DNA of 64,000 nt from an uncultured Lachnospiraceae bacterium (GCA_910577045.1 CAJTLB010000008.1:1-64000); one strand, 5' to 3'. Counted from the stretch's first letter, positions 34,683 to 44,523 are shown. Numbers and translations are program-made. Notes: generated by a model not told the origin, from the sequence alone.

Positions 34683-36104
34683 TTACCAGTTATCGGGGAT
34701 ACAATCAATTATACCATACCTCCGCAAGAAAAATTTATTCTCTTTATATTCAAAAACAACATCAAGCTGCGAATTTTCTGTGGTGCACCAGTAATCAAGA
34801 CTAACTCGGTTTTTTTCTTCAATATAAATACAAGCTAAAATAAAATTAAATTTCTCTTCTTGTGGTGCGGGGTTGTCCTCCATACTTTGAGAATAATCAA
34901 TCCGTAAAATCCCTACAGGGCTTGGAAGGCACACATACCCACGCCCACCATTTTTTATTCTTTTTTTCTGGTTAAATCGTTGCACAATATTGTCCAATTC
35001 GCAAATTTGTGTCGCTAAAAACGCTATAAATGGCTTTACTTCATCAAAGGGAGCATAACACCTCTCTAATCCTACTGCAATATCATAATCATTCTCATTA
35101 GAGATATAGACATACTTATCCCATGTGACCTGTAATAAATCCGAGTCTGTTATAAATTTTGATATGTCTCCATAACGGTTAAAATGTGCATAACGCTCAT
35201 ACAAATCTTCACCTTTTTGATATGGCTTGCTATCCTCATTTTCAGTGGTGTCAAAGTGGATATAACGCCCATACTGATTTTCACAGCTTTCATATTTACT
35301 TAAATACATAAAAAATTCAGGAAATAAGCTAAGTGAATATCTTACCTGTTTCCACAATTTATTGTCATTACAGGAAAACTTAATTGAATATCCATCACAT
35401 ACACTTATTTCAAAAGCATAGTATGAATTATAACAGATGAAATGTGCCAGATCACTGAACCATGCTTTCTTTAGGCCATAAGATTCTGCCATCTGGTTGA
35501 TAAAATCCATACGTCCTTCCACTGTATCCCCGTAAAATGGACATGTCCTGCAATCTTCTTTATCTTTTTTCTCATGGCACACAGAACTACTTTCAAAATC
35601 ACTATGCGCAAATCTTTCCTGATACATATGAAATGCCTTTCGGAACAGATACTTTTCAAAACTTTCAGCAACATAGGTATTTTCTATATCTGTAACCATT
35701 GGATTATCTTCTTCAATGGATAATTTCATATAAAAACAGGCATCTGCCCAATTATTGGAAAACAGAAACAGACCTCCTTCTAAATGTTTTCTGGCATATA
35801 AATGCTTTCTGCCATAAGAGCCCACCTTATCAAACAGTAATTTCAAGACCGACCCAATATCCACCTCACAACCATCCCATTCATTCTCCAGTAAACCGTT
35901 GTCATCCTGCCCCATTCTTCTTAAATAATAAAGATAAGCCGCCGGAATTGTATAGTGGTATTCTGCCAAAATATCCTGTAACTGCTGAATCTGTTCCTCT
36001 GTTGCAGGTACACAGTGTTTTACCCATTCCTGATCAAAACTGGATATGCTGCTGCATAACCGTTCCATCAAGGTATCCAGCGTCCCTTTATAAAATTCTG
36101 CCAT
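34683..36104 (-). CDS. SMI1/KNR4-family protein (immunity-type)
   Basis: 473 residues, RBS aggag 8 nt before the ATG. The N-terminal half shows the SMI1/KNR4 pattern: VPATEEQIQQLQDILAEYHYTIPAAYLYYLRRMGQDDNGLL (about 32-72), the FLFSNNWADACFYMKL segment and FEKYLFRKAF. A Cys cluster (VCHEKKDKEDCRTCPF, about 175-190) could bind metal. The rest is a second, unassigned domain. SMI1 proteins are common immunity proteins of polymorphic toxin systems; no intact toxin is adjacent, so it is probably an orphan. Slightly richer in GC than its neighbours, suggesting acquisition. Confidence 0.75.
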   Translation of the reverse strand: MAEFYKGTLDTLMERLCSSISSFDQEWVKHCVPATEEQIQQLQDILAEYHYTIPAAYLYYLRRMGQDDNGLLENEWDGCEVDIGSVLKLLFDKVGSYGRKHLYARKHLEGGLFLFSNNWADACFYMKLSIEEDNPMVTDIENTYVAESFEKYLFRKAFHMYQERFAHSDFESSSVCHEKKDKEDCRTCPFYGDTVEGRMDFINQMAESYGLKKAWFSDLAHFICYNSYYAFEISVCDGYSIKFSCNDNKLWKQVRYSLSLFPEFFMYLSKYESCENQYGRYIHFDTTENEDSKPYQKGEDLYERYAHFNRYGDISKFITDSDLLQVTWDKYVYISNENDYDIAVGLERCYAPFDEVKPFIAFLATQICELDNIVQRFNQKKRIKNGGRGYVCLPSPVGILRIDYSQSMEDNPAPQEEKFNFILACIYIEEKNRVSLDYWCTTENSQLDVVFEYKENKFFLRRYGIIDCIPDNW

Positions 36105-36137
36105 TTCAATTTCTCCTAATAATATTCGTTTTATCTT

Positions 36138-36281
36138 CTACTCATCAACCTCAACCAAAGAGTTAATAAATTCTGTTAATGATTCCGCCAGATAGGTTAT
36201 CATTTGCCTCTTTTTTGAAGATCGCTTTTTCTTTCCAGTTTTATCCGACTTTTCGCCCTTACTTATGATATGGTTCTCCAT
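36138..36281 (-). CDS. 47-residue Lys-rich ORF overlapping rlmH 3' end
   Basis: Frame MENHIISKGEKSDKTGKKKR... ending MITYLAESLTEFINSLVEVDE. It begins inside the last codons of rlmH in another frame and ends 33 nt before the SMI1 gene. No strong RBS. The basic stretch and helical tail read as protein-like; it may be the C-terminal remnant of a toxin once paired with the SMI1 gene, or a small antitoxin-like ORF. Confidence 0.35.
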   Translation of the reverse strand: MENHIISKGEKSDKTGKKKRSSKKRQMITYLAESLTEFINSLVEVDE

Positions 36282-36738
36282 TTTGTATACGATAAGCACG
36301 GTACACCTGTTCTAATAATATTACACGCATTAATTGGTGCGGAAATGTCATTTTAGAAAAACTCAATAATAAATCTGCCTGCCTAAGCACCTCTTTAGAT
36401 AACCCTAAAGAGCCCCCAATAATAAATGTAATATGGCTAACCCCATTTACTCCTAATTTTTCTAGCTGATTTGAAAATTCTACTGAACCAAATTGTTTTC
36501 CTTCAATAGCAAGAGCGATTTTATAGGAATCCTTCCCTATTGCCCTAAGAATTCTTTCTCCTTCTTTTTGTTTAATCTGCTCCTCTAATAACTTAGGCGC
36601 ATTATCTGGCGTTTTTTCATCCAAAAGTTCTATTATTTCTAATTTACAATATTTCGATAAACGTTTTGTATACTCTTCTATTGCCATTTTTAAATAAGTT
36701 TCCTTTATTTTCCCTACAGTAATACAAGTAATTTTCAT
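36259..36738 (-). CDS. rlmH: 23S rRNA pseudouridine-1915 N3-methyltransferase
   Basis: 159 residues, exact family length. SPOUT fold with MKITCITVGKIKETYLKMAIEEYTKRLSKYCKLEIIEL at the N-terminus and the knot: IALAIEGKQFGSVEFS, THITFIIGGSLGLSKEV-type AdoMet loop, LSFSKMTFPHQLMRVILLEQVYRAYRI(Q)NGEPYHK. Methylates pseudouridine 1915 in helix 69 of 23S rRNA on the assembled 70S ribosome. Conserved housekeeping gene. Confidence 0.97.
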   Translation of the reverse strand: MKITCITVGKIKETYLKMAIEEYTKRLSKYCKLEIIELLDEKTPDNAPKLLEEQIKQKEGERILRAIGKDSYKIALAIEGKQFGSVEFSNQLEKLGVNGVSHITFIIGGSLGLSKEVLRQADLLLSFSKMTFPHQLMRVILLEQVYRAYRIQNGEPYHK

Positions 36739-36750
36739 TCTTTTTTTCCT

Positions 36751-37446
36751 TTACTCCCATGGTATTAATACTTCTTCCTCTATTAGTGACGCGTCAAAAC
36801 GGTAATGCCCTGTAATCTTTAACCATGACCATTTCATATAATCTTCATCCCGGTTTGGTTGCCCAGCATTATGGATAATATATGGCCTTCCTTTTTTATT
36901 CCTCCTATTTGACACAATTCCAATATGCTCATTTTCCCCAAAAATTACAATATCCCCCGGCTGCCACTCTTTAATCTCTTCTATATCCAATGTTAATGGC
37001 TGTGCATAGGTATCAAAAAATACCTTTAAATTTCTTACTCTCCGAAAGTCAATATTAGTATCAGGTTCTATAATTTCTGTATATGCCTCTGGCCTAGCTA
37101 GTATATCTGCATCAATCATTTCTTTTAAATTATATCCTGCATGCCGGAAAGACCGCCATATTACATCTGTACAAACTCCTATATTATCTGGTGGGTATCC
37201 TCCTTGAAAATAAGCCCCATTATACCTTGGATGGTTTTTTGCCTCTATTTTAGCCCCTGATAAAATATCCGTATAATCATCGATTCCATTTCCATTAAAA
37301 TCTACACTACTTTGTATCCATGCAATCCCAAAATCCTCTGCCCCATAGCTTTTTTCTGGAAGTAAATTAAAATGCCATGCTGTTATAAAACCTGCTATTA
37401 TAAAAAATAATAACACCATTCCCCATATTGCCAGTCTTTTTTTCAA
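36751..37446 (-). CDS. DUF1287 exported amidase-like protein
   Basis: 231 residues with an N-terminal membrane anchor or signal (LAIWGMVLLFFIIAGFITAWHF, about 4-25). The extracytoplasmic domain has YTDILSGAKIEAKNHPRYNGAYFQGGYPPDNIGVCTDVIWRSFR with the catalytic Cys, then WQPGDIVIFGENEHIGIVSNR with the His. This is the DUF1287 group of the NlpC/P60-like Cys peptidase superfamily, probably acting on cell wall peptides. Ends 12 nt before rlmH, likely cotranscribed. Confidence 0.85.
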   Translation of the reverse strand: MKKRLAIWGMVLLFFIIAGFITAWHFNLLPEKSYGAEDFGIAWIQSSVDFNGNGIDDYTDILSGAKIEAKNHPRYNGAYFQGGYPPDNIGVCTDVIWRSFRHAGYNLKEMIDADILARPEAYTEIIEPDTNIDFRRVRNLKVFFDTYAQPLTLDIEEIKEWQPGDIVIFGENEHIGIVSNRRNKKGRPYIIHNAGQPNRDEDYMKWSWLKITGHYRFDASLIEEEVLIPWE

Positions 37447-37487
37447 TTATTAAACCCCTTCCCTACTTTTTGCCAAGATATCTAAGG

Positions 37488-37519
37488 AAAAGAAACGGCA
37501 TAGTTATCACTATACCGTT
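37488..37519 (-). terminator. terminator of mucinase-cohesin operon
   Basis: Minus-strand AACGGTATAGT-GATA-ACTATGCCGTT followed by TCTTTTCC, about 40 nt after the cohesin gene stop. Confidence 0.75.
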
Positions 37520-37556
37520 CCTAAAAACTATCTTTATCTATTCGTGTATATTTTAC

Positions 37557-38765
37557 TTACAAATGATCCTCTTCTTTGTCCTTTATTATATTTTTCTTGG
37601 TAGGATTTGGCGACTTCATTACTAATACAGTTACTACTAATGCTGCTACAATAATTGCTATTAAAACTACAACTAACCACAATATTGTATTTAACTTCTT
37701 TTCTTCTTTTGGCTGTACGCCTGTATTAATAGAAGCTGCTGCATTATTCGGTTGCTTTACTGTTGTCTCTGGCTCTTTATCCTCTTTCTTTGTATCTACA
37801 GATGGTTTTGATGTTACTGCCTCACTAGAATCTTTACTTTCCTTCTCTGTCCCATTATTTCCATTGAATGGCTTTGTACTTTCTTCTAATGGTTTTTGGT
37901 TCCCAGAAGGATTTAAGGCCGTCCCACTATTCCCATTAGAAACTGGTTTTTGGTTCCCTGTCCCCGCTGGTTGGTTGCTGGCATAATTATTTTCAGCAGC
38001 AGGTGTTGTCACAGTTGTACTTGTTTCTGGTTTTTCTGTTTCAATATTTGGTTTATTATTTACTGGTTGGTTTGGAGCTGTATTTGTATTTGTTACATTT
38101 TGGGTATTTTGGTTGATATTTGTTGTATAAATCGGAGGTTTACTGTTACCGCTGCTAATTGGTACTCTATATCCATCGTCATCATCCGAATACCAGCCAT
38201 CATCTGAACTACTACTATTATTCCCTCCATTACTTCCAGTATTTCCACCTGTGTTACCACCAGTATTCCCACCTACATTGCCATTTGACATGGTATTTAC
38301 ATTTTTCTCATCCATATAAAAAGCGCCATTTACTACTTTTAGGCTATTTTCTTGTACCTTTACAGAATAAGTAGCTCCTTCTTCCTCTTTATTAAACTGC
38401 ACTCTCCCTAAAGTAAGGTTCTCTAAAGAAGCTAAGTTCTTTGTACCAGAAATATAAATATTTAAAATACCTGTATCTGCATGGTAGCGGGATTCCTTTA
38501 CTACACTTTGAATCCCACTATCAAATATAAAAGAAACATCATCTTTCCCCAAGCTCCCATTTTCTGCTTTTACCTGAAAGCTTAACTGTAAGGAAAGAAT
38601 TTCGTCCACTGGATCAGTCTTTGGATCGGAAGCAAATTCTAGGGTAGCTTCTACTTGGTTTCCATCTGGCTGCAGGGACACTGTGTCCTCTGCAGCCTTT
38701 ACTGGAAGAGTAAACAAGATAAGAGAACATATTACTATCCCTATTTCTTGAATTAATTTTTTCAT
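37557..38765 (-). CDS. membrane-anchored cohesin-like surface protein
   Basis: 402 residues from ATG 38765 (agaaggag 8 nt upstream). Signal peptide about 1-25 (SLILFTLPVKAA). One beta-rich domain (about 30-148) with the cohesin-like order VEATLEFAS, EILSLQLSFQVKAENGSLGKDDVSFIFDSGIQSV, YHADTGILNIYISGTKNL, LTLGRVQFNKEEEGATYSVKV. A long Asn/Thr/Pro/Ser/Gly linker (about 150-355) follows, then a single membrane helix (about 360-383) and a charged cytoplasmic tail. No LPXTG motif. It starts 17 nt after the stop of the dockerin-bearing metalloprotease and probably displays it on the cell. Confidence 0.78.
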   Translation of the reverse strand: MKKLIQEIGIVICSLILFTLPVKAAEDTVSLQPDGNQVEATLEFASDPKTDPVDEILSLQLSFQVKAENGSLGKDDVSFIFDSGIQSVVKESRYHADTGILNIYISGTKNLASLENLTLGRVQFNKEEEGATYSVKVQENSLKVVNGAFYMDEKNVNTMSNGNVGGNTGGNTGGNTGSNGGNNSSSSDDGWYSDDDDGYRVPISSGNSKPPIYTTNINQNTQNVTNTNTAPNQPVNNKPNIETEKPETSTTVTTPAAENNYASNQPAGTGNQKPVSNGNSGTALNPSGNQKPLEESTKPFNGNNGTEKESKDSSEAVTSKPSVDTKKEDKEPETTVKQPNNAAASINTGVQPKEEKKLNTILWLVVVLIAIIVAALVVTVLVMKSPNPTKKNIIKDKEEDHL

Positions 38766-38782
38766 TATCTTTCTCCTTCTCA

Positions 38783-41700
38783 TTATGGATTAATTGAAAT
38801 GGTTGGAAGATTTTCTGGAACTGCCACAAAACTTGTATCGCTTACCATTCTCTGCCCCTCATTTGTGATTGCATTATCTACCCGATAAAGCTCTGCCCTC
38901 ACCTTATTCGGAAGAGATACTCCAGAAACATCACTTGGTTCTATCCAATAAATCCATGTACCCTCTGATGTTTCACCAAGCATAGCATCTTTTGGATCTG
39001 GTGCTAAAATAATTTGATGTGCTACCAAAGCCCCTGTACTATCTATACCTCCTACAATCTTACCATTTTCATCATAAAGCGCTACTACGTTATATGCTGG
39101 GTTCCCTTTATAAACACCAGTAAAAATAATAGAGTTTGCAGGTATTTTTAGGTTCTTGTTTGTATCATATACATACTCGCTTTGTAATTCACCAATACTA
39201 TTTTTTCCACCTTCCAAGAATTCTACATTATCTCCAGAAGGCCCATACAGATCTAATTCTGTAATAGATATGTTCTTTCCACTCTGCCCTATCGCCGTCA
39301 GCCTGACAAATGCTGCATCATAAGTACATACCCATGGATCTTTCCCATTTTCAAAGTAAACAATTTCTCCGCTTCCCTTTGTAAAGTTTCCTTCCTTTAC
39401 AACATTATAATTTTCTCCATCAGAACTTACTTCGATCTTATATGACGTAATAGCCTGCCCGCCAGATGAATAAGAATACCGGAGTGCTGACACTTCTGTT
39501 AATTGATTTAATTCAAGCACAATATATGGATCTGCATTATCCGCACTTCCTATAAATTCTGTGGCATTACTATTATCAATAACCTTATCAATTGCTGGGA
39601 CTGGAGTCGGCTCACATGGATCGTTTTCTGAAGAATCAACCATACTATCATCTTGGGAGGCCATATTTGTTGAAACACTCCAATGTTCTTTGTTATGCAA
39701 CCCGCTTCCTGTAATCTTTACTTCCTTTGTCTGGCAAACTGAAGAACGGTTCATAAACTTATCTATTGCAGTTACCTCATAGATAACCACATGGTTTGCT
39801 GCAAATGCTGCATTATCAGTAAAAGTATTTTCTTGTGTAAACCCAGCAACCTCTCTTCTTTGTTCTCCTTGTTCTGTAAATACACGGACAATTTCATATC
39901 CCTGTAAAACTTCGCTGTTACCTGTGAAATTCATAGTTATCGTTACTTCACTATCCTTTTCAGAAGCATTTGCTGTTACTACATTTTTACCAGCAATGGA
40001 TGCACTAGTGCCATGCTCGATTTCATAGACTCTTGCTGTATCATCTACATAATATATCGCACGTTTTTCTTCTGCAAACTGTTCCATATAAGAAAGAGTT
40101 GCTGCATCTGGCTGCATACCCCACCTTGTAAAGAATTCTGTTAAGTTCTTTTCTGCTGCTGCACTTGCCAAACGCATTAAATTCTGGTCTCTGTCACTAT
40201 CCAAAGCTAACATTATATTACCAGGCGCAGGTGCCGATTCCGGGTTCCTTGCATAACTATCCACCCTTGCAAAGAATAAATGGTCAAATATCTCCTGGTA
40301 AGTAGCATATGTCTTATAATTATAATCCCTATCATACGCTAAATGAAGCTGCCAATACATACCTAACTGAGTAAATACATTACTTGCATATCCCCATGTG
40401 CCAGAAGTAACCTTTTTAAATACTTCAGGGTACTTAAACCTTACACTGTCATTCCTATCTTTTGCCTGTGCCAAAACAGAGAAATAATTATTTGTCACCT
40501 CTGCATGGGCATACGCAGACTGGTTGATTTCATGCCCTATTTCATGGGCAATTCCCCATCCAAAATATCTGCCACTTATATATTTTCCATTCTCATCCGA
40601 AACCACAGGGCTGCTTCCTACCATTCCCCTTGTTTCATTCCACTCAATCCCAATATGGTTGCCTGCTGCATACATAAATGCCCCAGCAAACATCTTCATA
40701 TAACGAATATTCAAATAACGGTATGGCAAATGGTTCTTTTCTATTATTGCTTGATCTGTCCCCTCTGCAAAGGAATCAGTAAGCCCCTTATGCTGATAAA
40801 ATAATGTAAGCATGCCATCCATTGCTTGTACTGCACTTAAAAGCTTTTGTTCTTCATTGCCTCCAGAAAGCCCCGCCAAAATTTGGCTTGCTGGGACAGA
40901 AATCATTACTTTGTCCATTTGGATATCAGTTACATTTAAAATACAATTTTTTGCATCATAAGCATATGCCACATTCTCATTTTCACTGGTACTGTGTAAT
41001 TTTTCATGTTGTTTTTCTAACTCTGCTACATATGCTTTTAGCTCTTGTACATAGGAACTAATCCTCTTACCATATTCTTCTTCTGATACATGGTACAAAT
41101 TCAATATTGGGAACTTTGTACCACCACTTACTCTAACTGCATACTGATCGGTTGGTTTATTCCCATTATACTGCACATAAAGTGCTCCACCCTTTTCTTG
41201 GATTGTAGAAGAAATTTTAGGTAAAGTAATTTCATTTCTTCCTATCTTTAAATTAACCGCTTTATAAAAATTAGAAGATTCCGCATGCTGTTGTGTGAAA
41301 ACAAGCTGCACATTTGTAGAAGTCCCTGCCTTCATGCCAGGATTTCCTACATAAACAACAATTTGATCTCCAGAAGCTGCCGTAACACCAAGTGGCTGCC
41401 ATGAATTCATGCCGCCCACTGCAATCCCTTTGTCCTTTTCTGCCGTAATATTTGGGTTTACTTGTACTACATCACTTAATTCTGTCTCTAACAAAAGTTT
41501 TGCCATATCCAATTCTTTTTGTAAGGATTCTCTATCTGGATGGAATTCCCCACTTGCTGTATCTTTTGTATTTAGCCTGTCTTGCAATTTCTGGATTACC
41601 TCTGCTGTAACATTGTCTTTTAAAACAATATGTAAATCATCTGCATACAAATCCATAATATCTTGTTCTAAGCTATCATATGTGTGGAACCTGATTTCTG

Positions 41701-43993
41701 AAATCCTTACCAGCCAAGGGGTACTTCCATATCTTCCAACGCCTATCTGTAGCTTTGACGTCTTAATTGGCTCATTTAGCTTAATAATATAATATTTTCT
41801 ATCCCCGCTTGTCCTTTGCCCTATTGTTGCCTTTGTTGCTTTTTGTTTTTTTCCATTCTCATCCCAATATTGGACAGTGACATAATAATAGCTTCCTATA
41901 TCAATCGGCTCTGCCAACGTAATCATTCCAAGTGTATAAACCTGATCCAGCTCTACTGTAACACCTTTTACTGAATCTGGATAAGCCCCGCCATAATCCC
42001 AATCTTCACGCTCCACATAGGATTTATAGCTATTGTCAAACAACCCTAAGGCACTTCCTGTTGTTTTATCTAATGGGCTGTCTACCATAATGCCGCCCCC
42101 GCCTATTGTAGCTGCCTTAATATGGTTACTTAACACCCCTTCTCCCTTAGAAGTATTAATTAATTTATACGCTGGGAGTTTGGCTTCAATAAGGCCGTTT
42201 AATGTCCTATCTTCTGCTTCCAGTGATTTTTTGCTATCCCCAATTTCATTTGTTGCTGTTACATAAGCAATATATTTCGTATTATCCTTTAATCCTGTTA
42301 CTTGGTAAGAAAGCCCTGTAATACCTGTTACTTTTGTATAAGCAGAAGCTCCCTCTTCCTTATAGAATACATTAAAAGTATCTGCATCCTTTACTTTACC
42401 CCAGCGAATATCGATTGTCCGATATCCACCTTTTACTGTTACATAATCTGGCCTGTCAGGCACACTAGTAACAACTGGCGTCACAATAATTGGCTTGGAA
42501 TATCCACTCCGCCACTCTCCATTTACAGACTGGACACTTACTTCATAGTCCTCTTTATTCTTCATTTCTTCTTTATTGAAGCTGCTAACCTCAATTTTAT
42601 TCATTGTTGTTTTTCTGGTTTCTGTAATTCCTTTATACGAAATCTTAATTTCATAACCAGTTACATTCATTTCGGCTTTCCACTGCAATACAAAGGATTT
42701 ATTCCCAGGTATTGCTTGTAAATTTGTCGGAATATTCATTACTGGATCTGGAATCTTACTTTCCATATCATTCACAAATTCTACACTGGAAATTTCAGCT
42801 AAATTTCCTTTTCCTGTCGTACTTGTTATTCTAAATGTTACTAATTTAACAGCAATCTGCCCGCCTAAATCAATCCTTAATATTCCATTTTCATCCCACT
42901 TAGCAGTAATTCCATCATTCTGGCTTGTAGCAAGCATACGTATTCCACTAGGGGCTGATATAGTTGCTTTTTTTATTTGGTTCTCTTCTCCATAAAGAAC
43001 TGTTATTTCGCCTTCTGTTATAATGCCGCTTTCTTGGGGCTGCAATATAATACCTTCTACATTTACCGGGTTCTTTGACCTTGTAAAATCAAATGACAAT
43101 TCTACTGGGTTATCCTCAGAAATCTTTAATCCATTTTCTGGTGCTAAAGTAATCCCTGCTTCCCCCTGTAAAAACTGTTCCATATCCCCAGTAAGCTTCG
43201 TAGTATCTCCTGCTTTTCCAGAAATTGCACGAGAAGGAATTATCAACTCTGGTTCTGCTGTCTGGCTTTTTCCATTCTCCAGCCATTCCGTAAGATAATT
43301 CAAATCTAACAAATTAACAATCCCATCCCCGTTTAAGTCATATCTAGGATCTTTACTTTTTTCTTCTATCTTATCTACTAAATCACTTGCATCCTTTTTA
43401 TCTAATTTTCTGTCTCCATTTAAGTCACCACGGACAATTAAGCCTGGCTTTCCACTGTCACCATTACTATAAGCCACTTTCCCAGTATAAATTTTTAACT
43501 TATAATGTAACCCTTCTACTTTTATTTTTTGATAATAATTGGCATATCCGTCACCTAAAATTTGAATCTCATAATTTCCTTCTTCTAAATCCATAAATTT
43601 TGCTTGTACAAAAGCAGGTGATAAAGAATCCTCTTTTGAAGCATCAAGTGAAACCTTTTTTTCTTGCTGTTCTCCTTTTTCATTTTTTACAATTACTTGA
43701 AAATCTTGTACTTTCTTTACTTCTACGCCAGCAATAATCTCTACCTCAATAGAACCATTTATTATTTCACTTCCTTCTATTGCTGCTATACTTTGGTTTG
43801 CCAGCCAGGTTGCTGCAGAACCTGAAACTGCTGTAGTGCGTTCCTTTTCTGTCTGTCCTTCTGCTCCCAAATTTGGAATTACTGACTTAATAGATGTAGG
43901 TATTCCTCTAGCAAATACGAAATCGGCTCCCGAAGAAAAAACAAGTACCGCCGCGAGAATACCCGCTAAGAATCTGGAAGTTCCTTTTTTCAT
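38783..43993 (-). CDS. secreted M60-like (mucin-type) metallopeptidase with dockerin
   Basis: 1736 residues. Signal peptide 1-29 (FLAGILAAVLVFSSGADFVFA). Dockerin type I at about 186-240 with two calcium loops (DLNGDRKLDKKD and DLNGDGIVNLLD). A cohesin-like or carbohydrate-binding beta domain about 250-415, fibronectin type III domains about 415-505 and 512-600, a discoidin-like domain about 620-772, then the M60/enhancin catalytic region about 850-1310 with H1150-E1151-xx-H1154-x10-E1165 (HEIGH motif). An F5/8 C-type domain lies about 1465-1588. No membrane helix or sorting signal at the C-terminus. M60 enzymes cleave O-glycosylated mucins. Confidence 0.9.
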   Translation of the reverse strand: MKKGTSRFLAGILAAVLVFSSGADFVFARGIPTSIKSVIPNLGAEGQTEKERTTAVSGSAATWLANQSIAAIEGSEIINGSIEVEIIAGVEVKKVQDFQVIVKNEKGEQQEKKVSLDASKEDSLSPAFVQAKFMDLEEGNYEIQILGDGYANYYQKIKVEGLHYKLKIYTGKVAYSNGDSGKPGLIVRGDLNGDRKLDKKDASDLVDKIEEKSKDPRYDLNGDGIVNLLDLNYLTEWLENGKSQTAEPELIIPSRAISGKAGDTTKLTGDMEQFLQGEAGITLAPENGLKISEDNPVELSFDFTRSKNPVNVEGIILQPQESGIITEGEITVLYGEENQIKKATISAPSGIRMLATSQNDGITAKWDENGILRIDLGGQIAVKLVTFRITSTTGKGNLAEISSVEFVNDMESKIPDPVMNIPTNLQAIPGNKSFVLQWKAEMNVTGYEIKISYKGITETRKTTMNKIEVSSFNKEEMKNKEDYEVSVQSVNGEWRSGYSKPIIVTPVVTSVPDRPDYVTVKGGYRTIDIRWGKVKDADTFNVFYKEEGASAYTKVTGITGLSYQVTGLKDNTKYIAYVTATNEIGDSKKSLEAEDRTLNGLIEAKLPAYKLINTSKGEGVLSNHIKAATIGGGGIMVDSPLDKTTGSALGLFDNSYKSYVEREDWDYGGAYPDSVKGVTVELDQVYTLGMITLAEPIDIGSYYYVTVQYWDENGKKQKATKATIGQRTSGDRKYYIIKLNEPIKTSKLQIGVGRYGSTPWLVRISEIRFHTYDSLEQDIMDLYADDLHIVLKDNVTAEVIQKLQDRLNTKDTASGEFHPDRESLQKELDMAKLLLETELSDVVQVNPNITAEKDKGIAVGGMNSWQPLGVTAASGDQIVVYVGNPGMKAGTSTNVQLVFTQQHAESSNFYKAVNLKIGRNEITLPKISSTIQEKGGALYVQYNGNKPTDQYAVRVSGGTKFPILNLYHVSEEEYGKRISSYVQELKAYVAELEKQHEKLHSTSENENVAYAYDAKNCILNVTDIQMDKVMISVPASQILAGLSGGNEEQKLLSAVQAMDGMLTLFYQHKGLTDSFAEGTDQAIIEKNHLPYRYLNIRYMKMFAGAFMYAAGNHIGIEWNETRGMVGSSPVVSDENGKYISGRYFGWGIAHEIGHEINQSAYAHAEVTNNYFSVLAQAKDRNDSVRFKYPEVFKKVTSGTWGYASNVFTQLGMYWQLHLAYDRDYNYKTYATYQEIFDHLFFARVDSYARNPESAPAPGNIMLALDSDRDQNLMRLASAAAEKNLTEFFTRWGMQPDAATLSYMEQFAEEKRAIYYVDDTARVYEIEHGTSASIAGKNVVTANASEKDSEVTITMNFTGNSEVLQGYEIVRVFTEQGEQRREVAGFTQENTFTDNAAFAANHVVIYEVTAIDKFMNRSSVCQTKEVKITGSGLHNKEHWSVSTNMASQDDSMVDSSENDPCEPTPVPAIDKVIDNSNATEFIGSADNADPYIVLELNQLTEVSALRYSYSSGGQAITSYKIEVSSDGENYNVVKEGNFTKGSGEIVYFENGKDPWVCTYDAAFVRLTAIGQSGKNISITELDLYGPSGDNVEFLEGGKNSIGELQSEYVYDTNKNLKIPANSIIFTGVYKGNPAYNVVALYDENGKIVGGIDSTGALVAHQIILAPDPKDAMLGETSEGTWIYWIEPSDVSGVSLPNKVRAELYRVDNAITNEGQRMVSDTSFVAVPENLPTISINP

Positions 43994-44285
43994 TCCCTTT
44001 TCTCCTATTCTGCATGAATCCTATTTTATAATCTGCACATGCTTATTCTTTCGCATATTAAGAAATTTCTCTACTTCTTATATACACTTATCTATACCAT
44101 TTTAGTATGTAATGGAAATAATTTCAACTGTTTTCTGAAACAATTTCCCCATGTTTTTATAAAGTAAAAAGATATGGATAAAAAATACTCCCACGGCAAC
44201 AATAAATGTTGTATAATAAATAAAATACATTCTATTTATCTAACCTATTACTACAACTAATTTTATAAGAAAGCGAGAAACCAAT

Positions 44286-44519
44286 ATGGATCAGAACCCC
44301 TTAATCAAGAATGCTTTAAAAGCGCTTGCAAAAAAGGAAGGGATTACCGAAGAAGAAGTACGGCAAAAATTTGCCCTTGCCATATCCCTTGCTTTAAAAA
44401 GCAAAGACACAGACTGGCAACTTTTTTGGACTAATGTCCCTTGTAATGGAGAAACACCAACTATTGACGAAATTATCGACTACCTTATTCTTGAATTTTC
44501 TGAAGACGAACAGGATTAA
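44286..44519 (+). CDS. small protein resembling the Spo0A C-terminal domain
   Basis: 77 residues: LIKNALKALAKKEGITEEEVRQKFALAISLALKSKDTDWQLFWTNVPCNGETPTIDEIIDYLILEFSED. The helix order and the central AI..AL.S.D...FW..VP..GE.PT..E.I.YL pattern recall stand-alone Spo0A-C-like small proteins of Clostridia. RBS is weak (aagcgag). Divergently placed from the mucinase gene across a 292-nt AT-rich intergenic region in which I see no further gene. DNA binding is unproven. Confidence 0.6.
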   Translation: MDQNPLIKNALKALAKKEGITEEEVRQKFALAISLALKSKDTDWQLFWTNVPCNGETPTIDEIIDYLILEFSEDEQD

Positions 44520-44523
44520 AACA

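Noticed and set aside
37557..38765. LPXTG sorting signal in the cohesin-like protein
   Set aside because: No LPXTG-like motif; the C-terminus is a simple membrane helix with a charged cytoplasmic tail.
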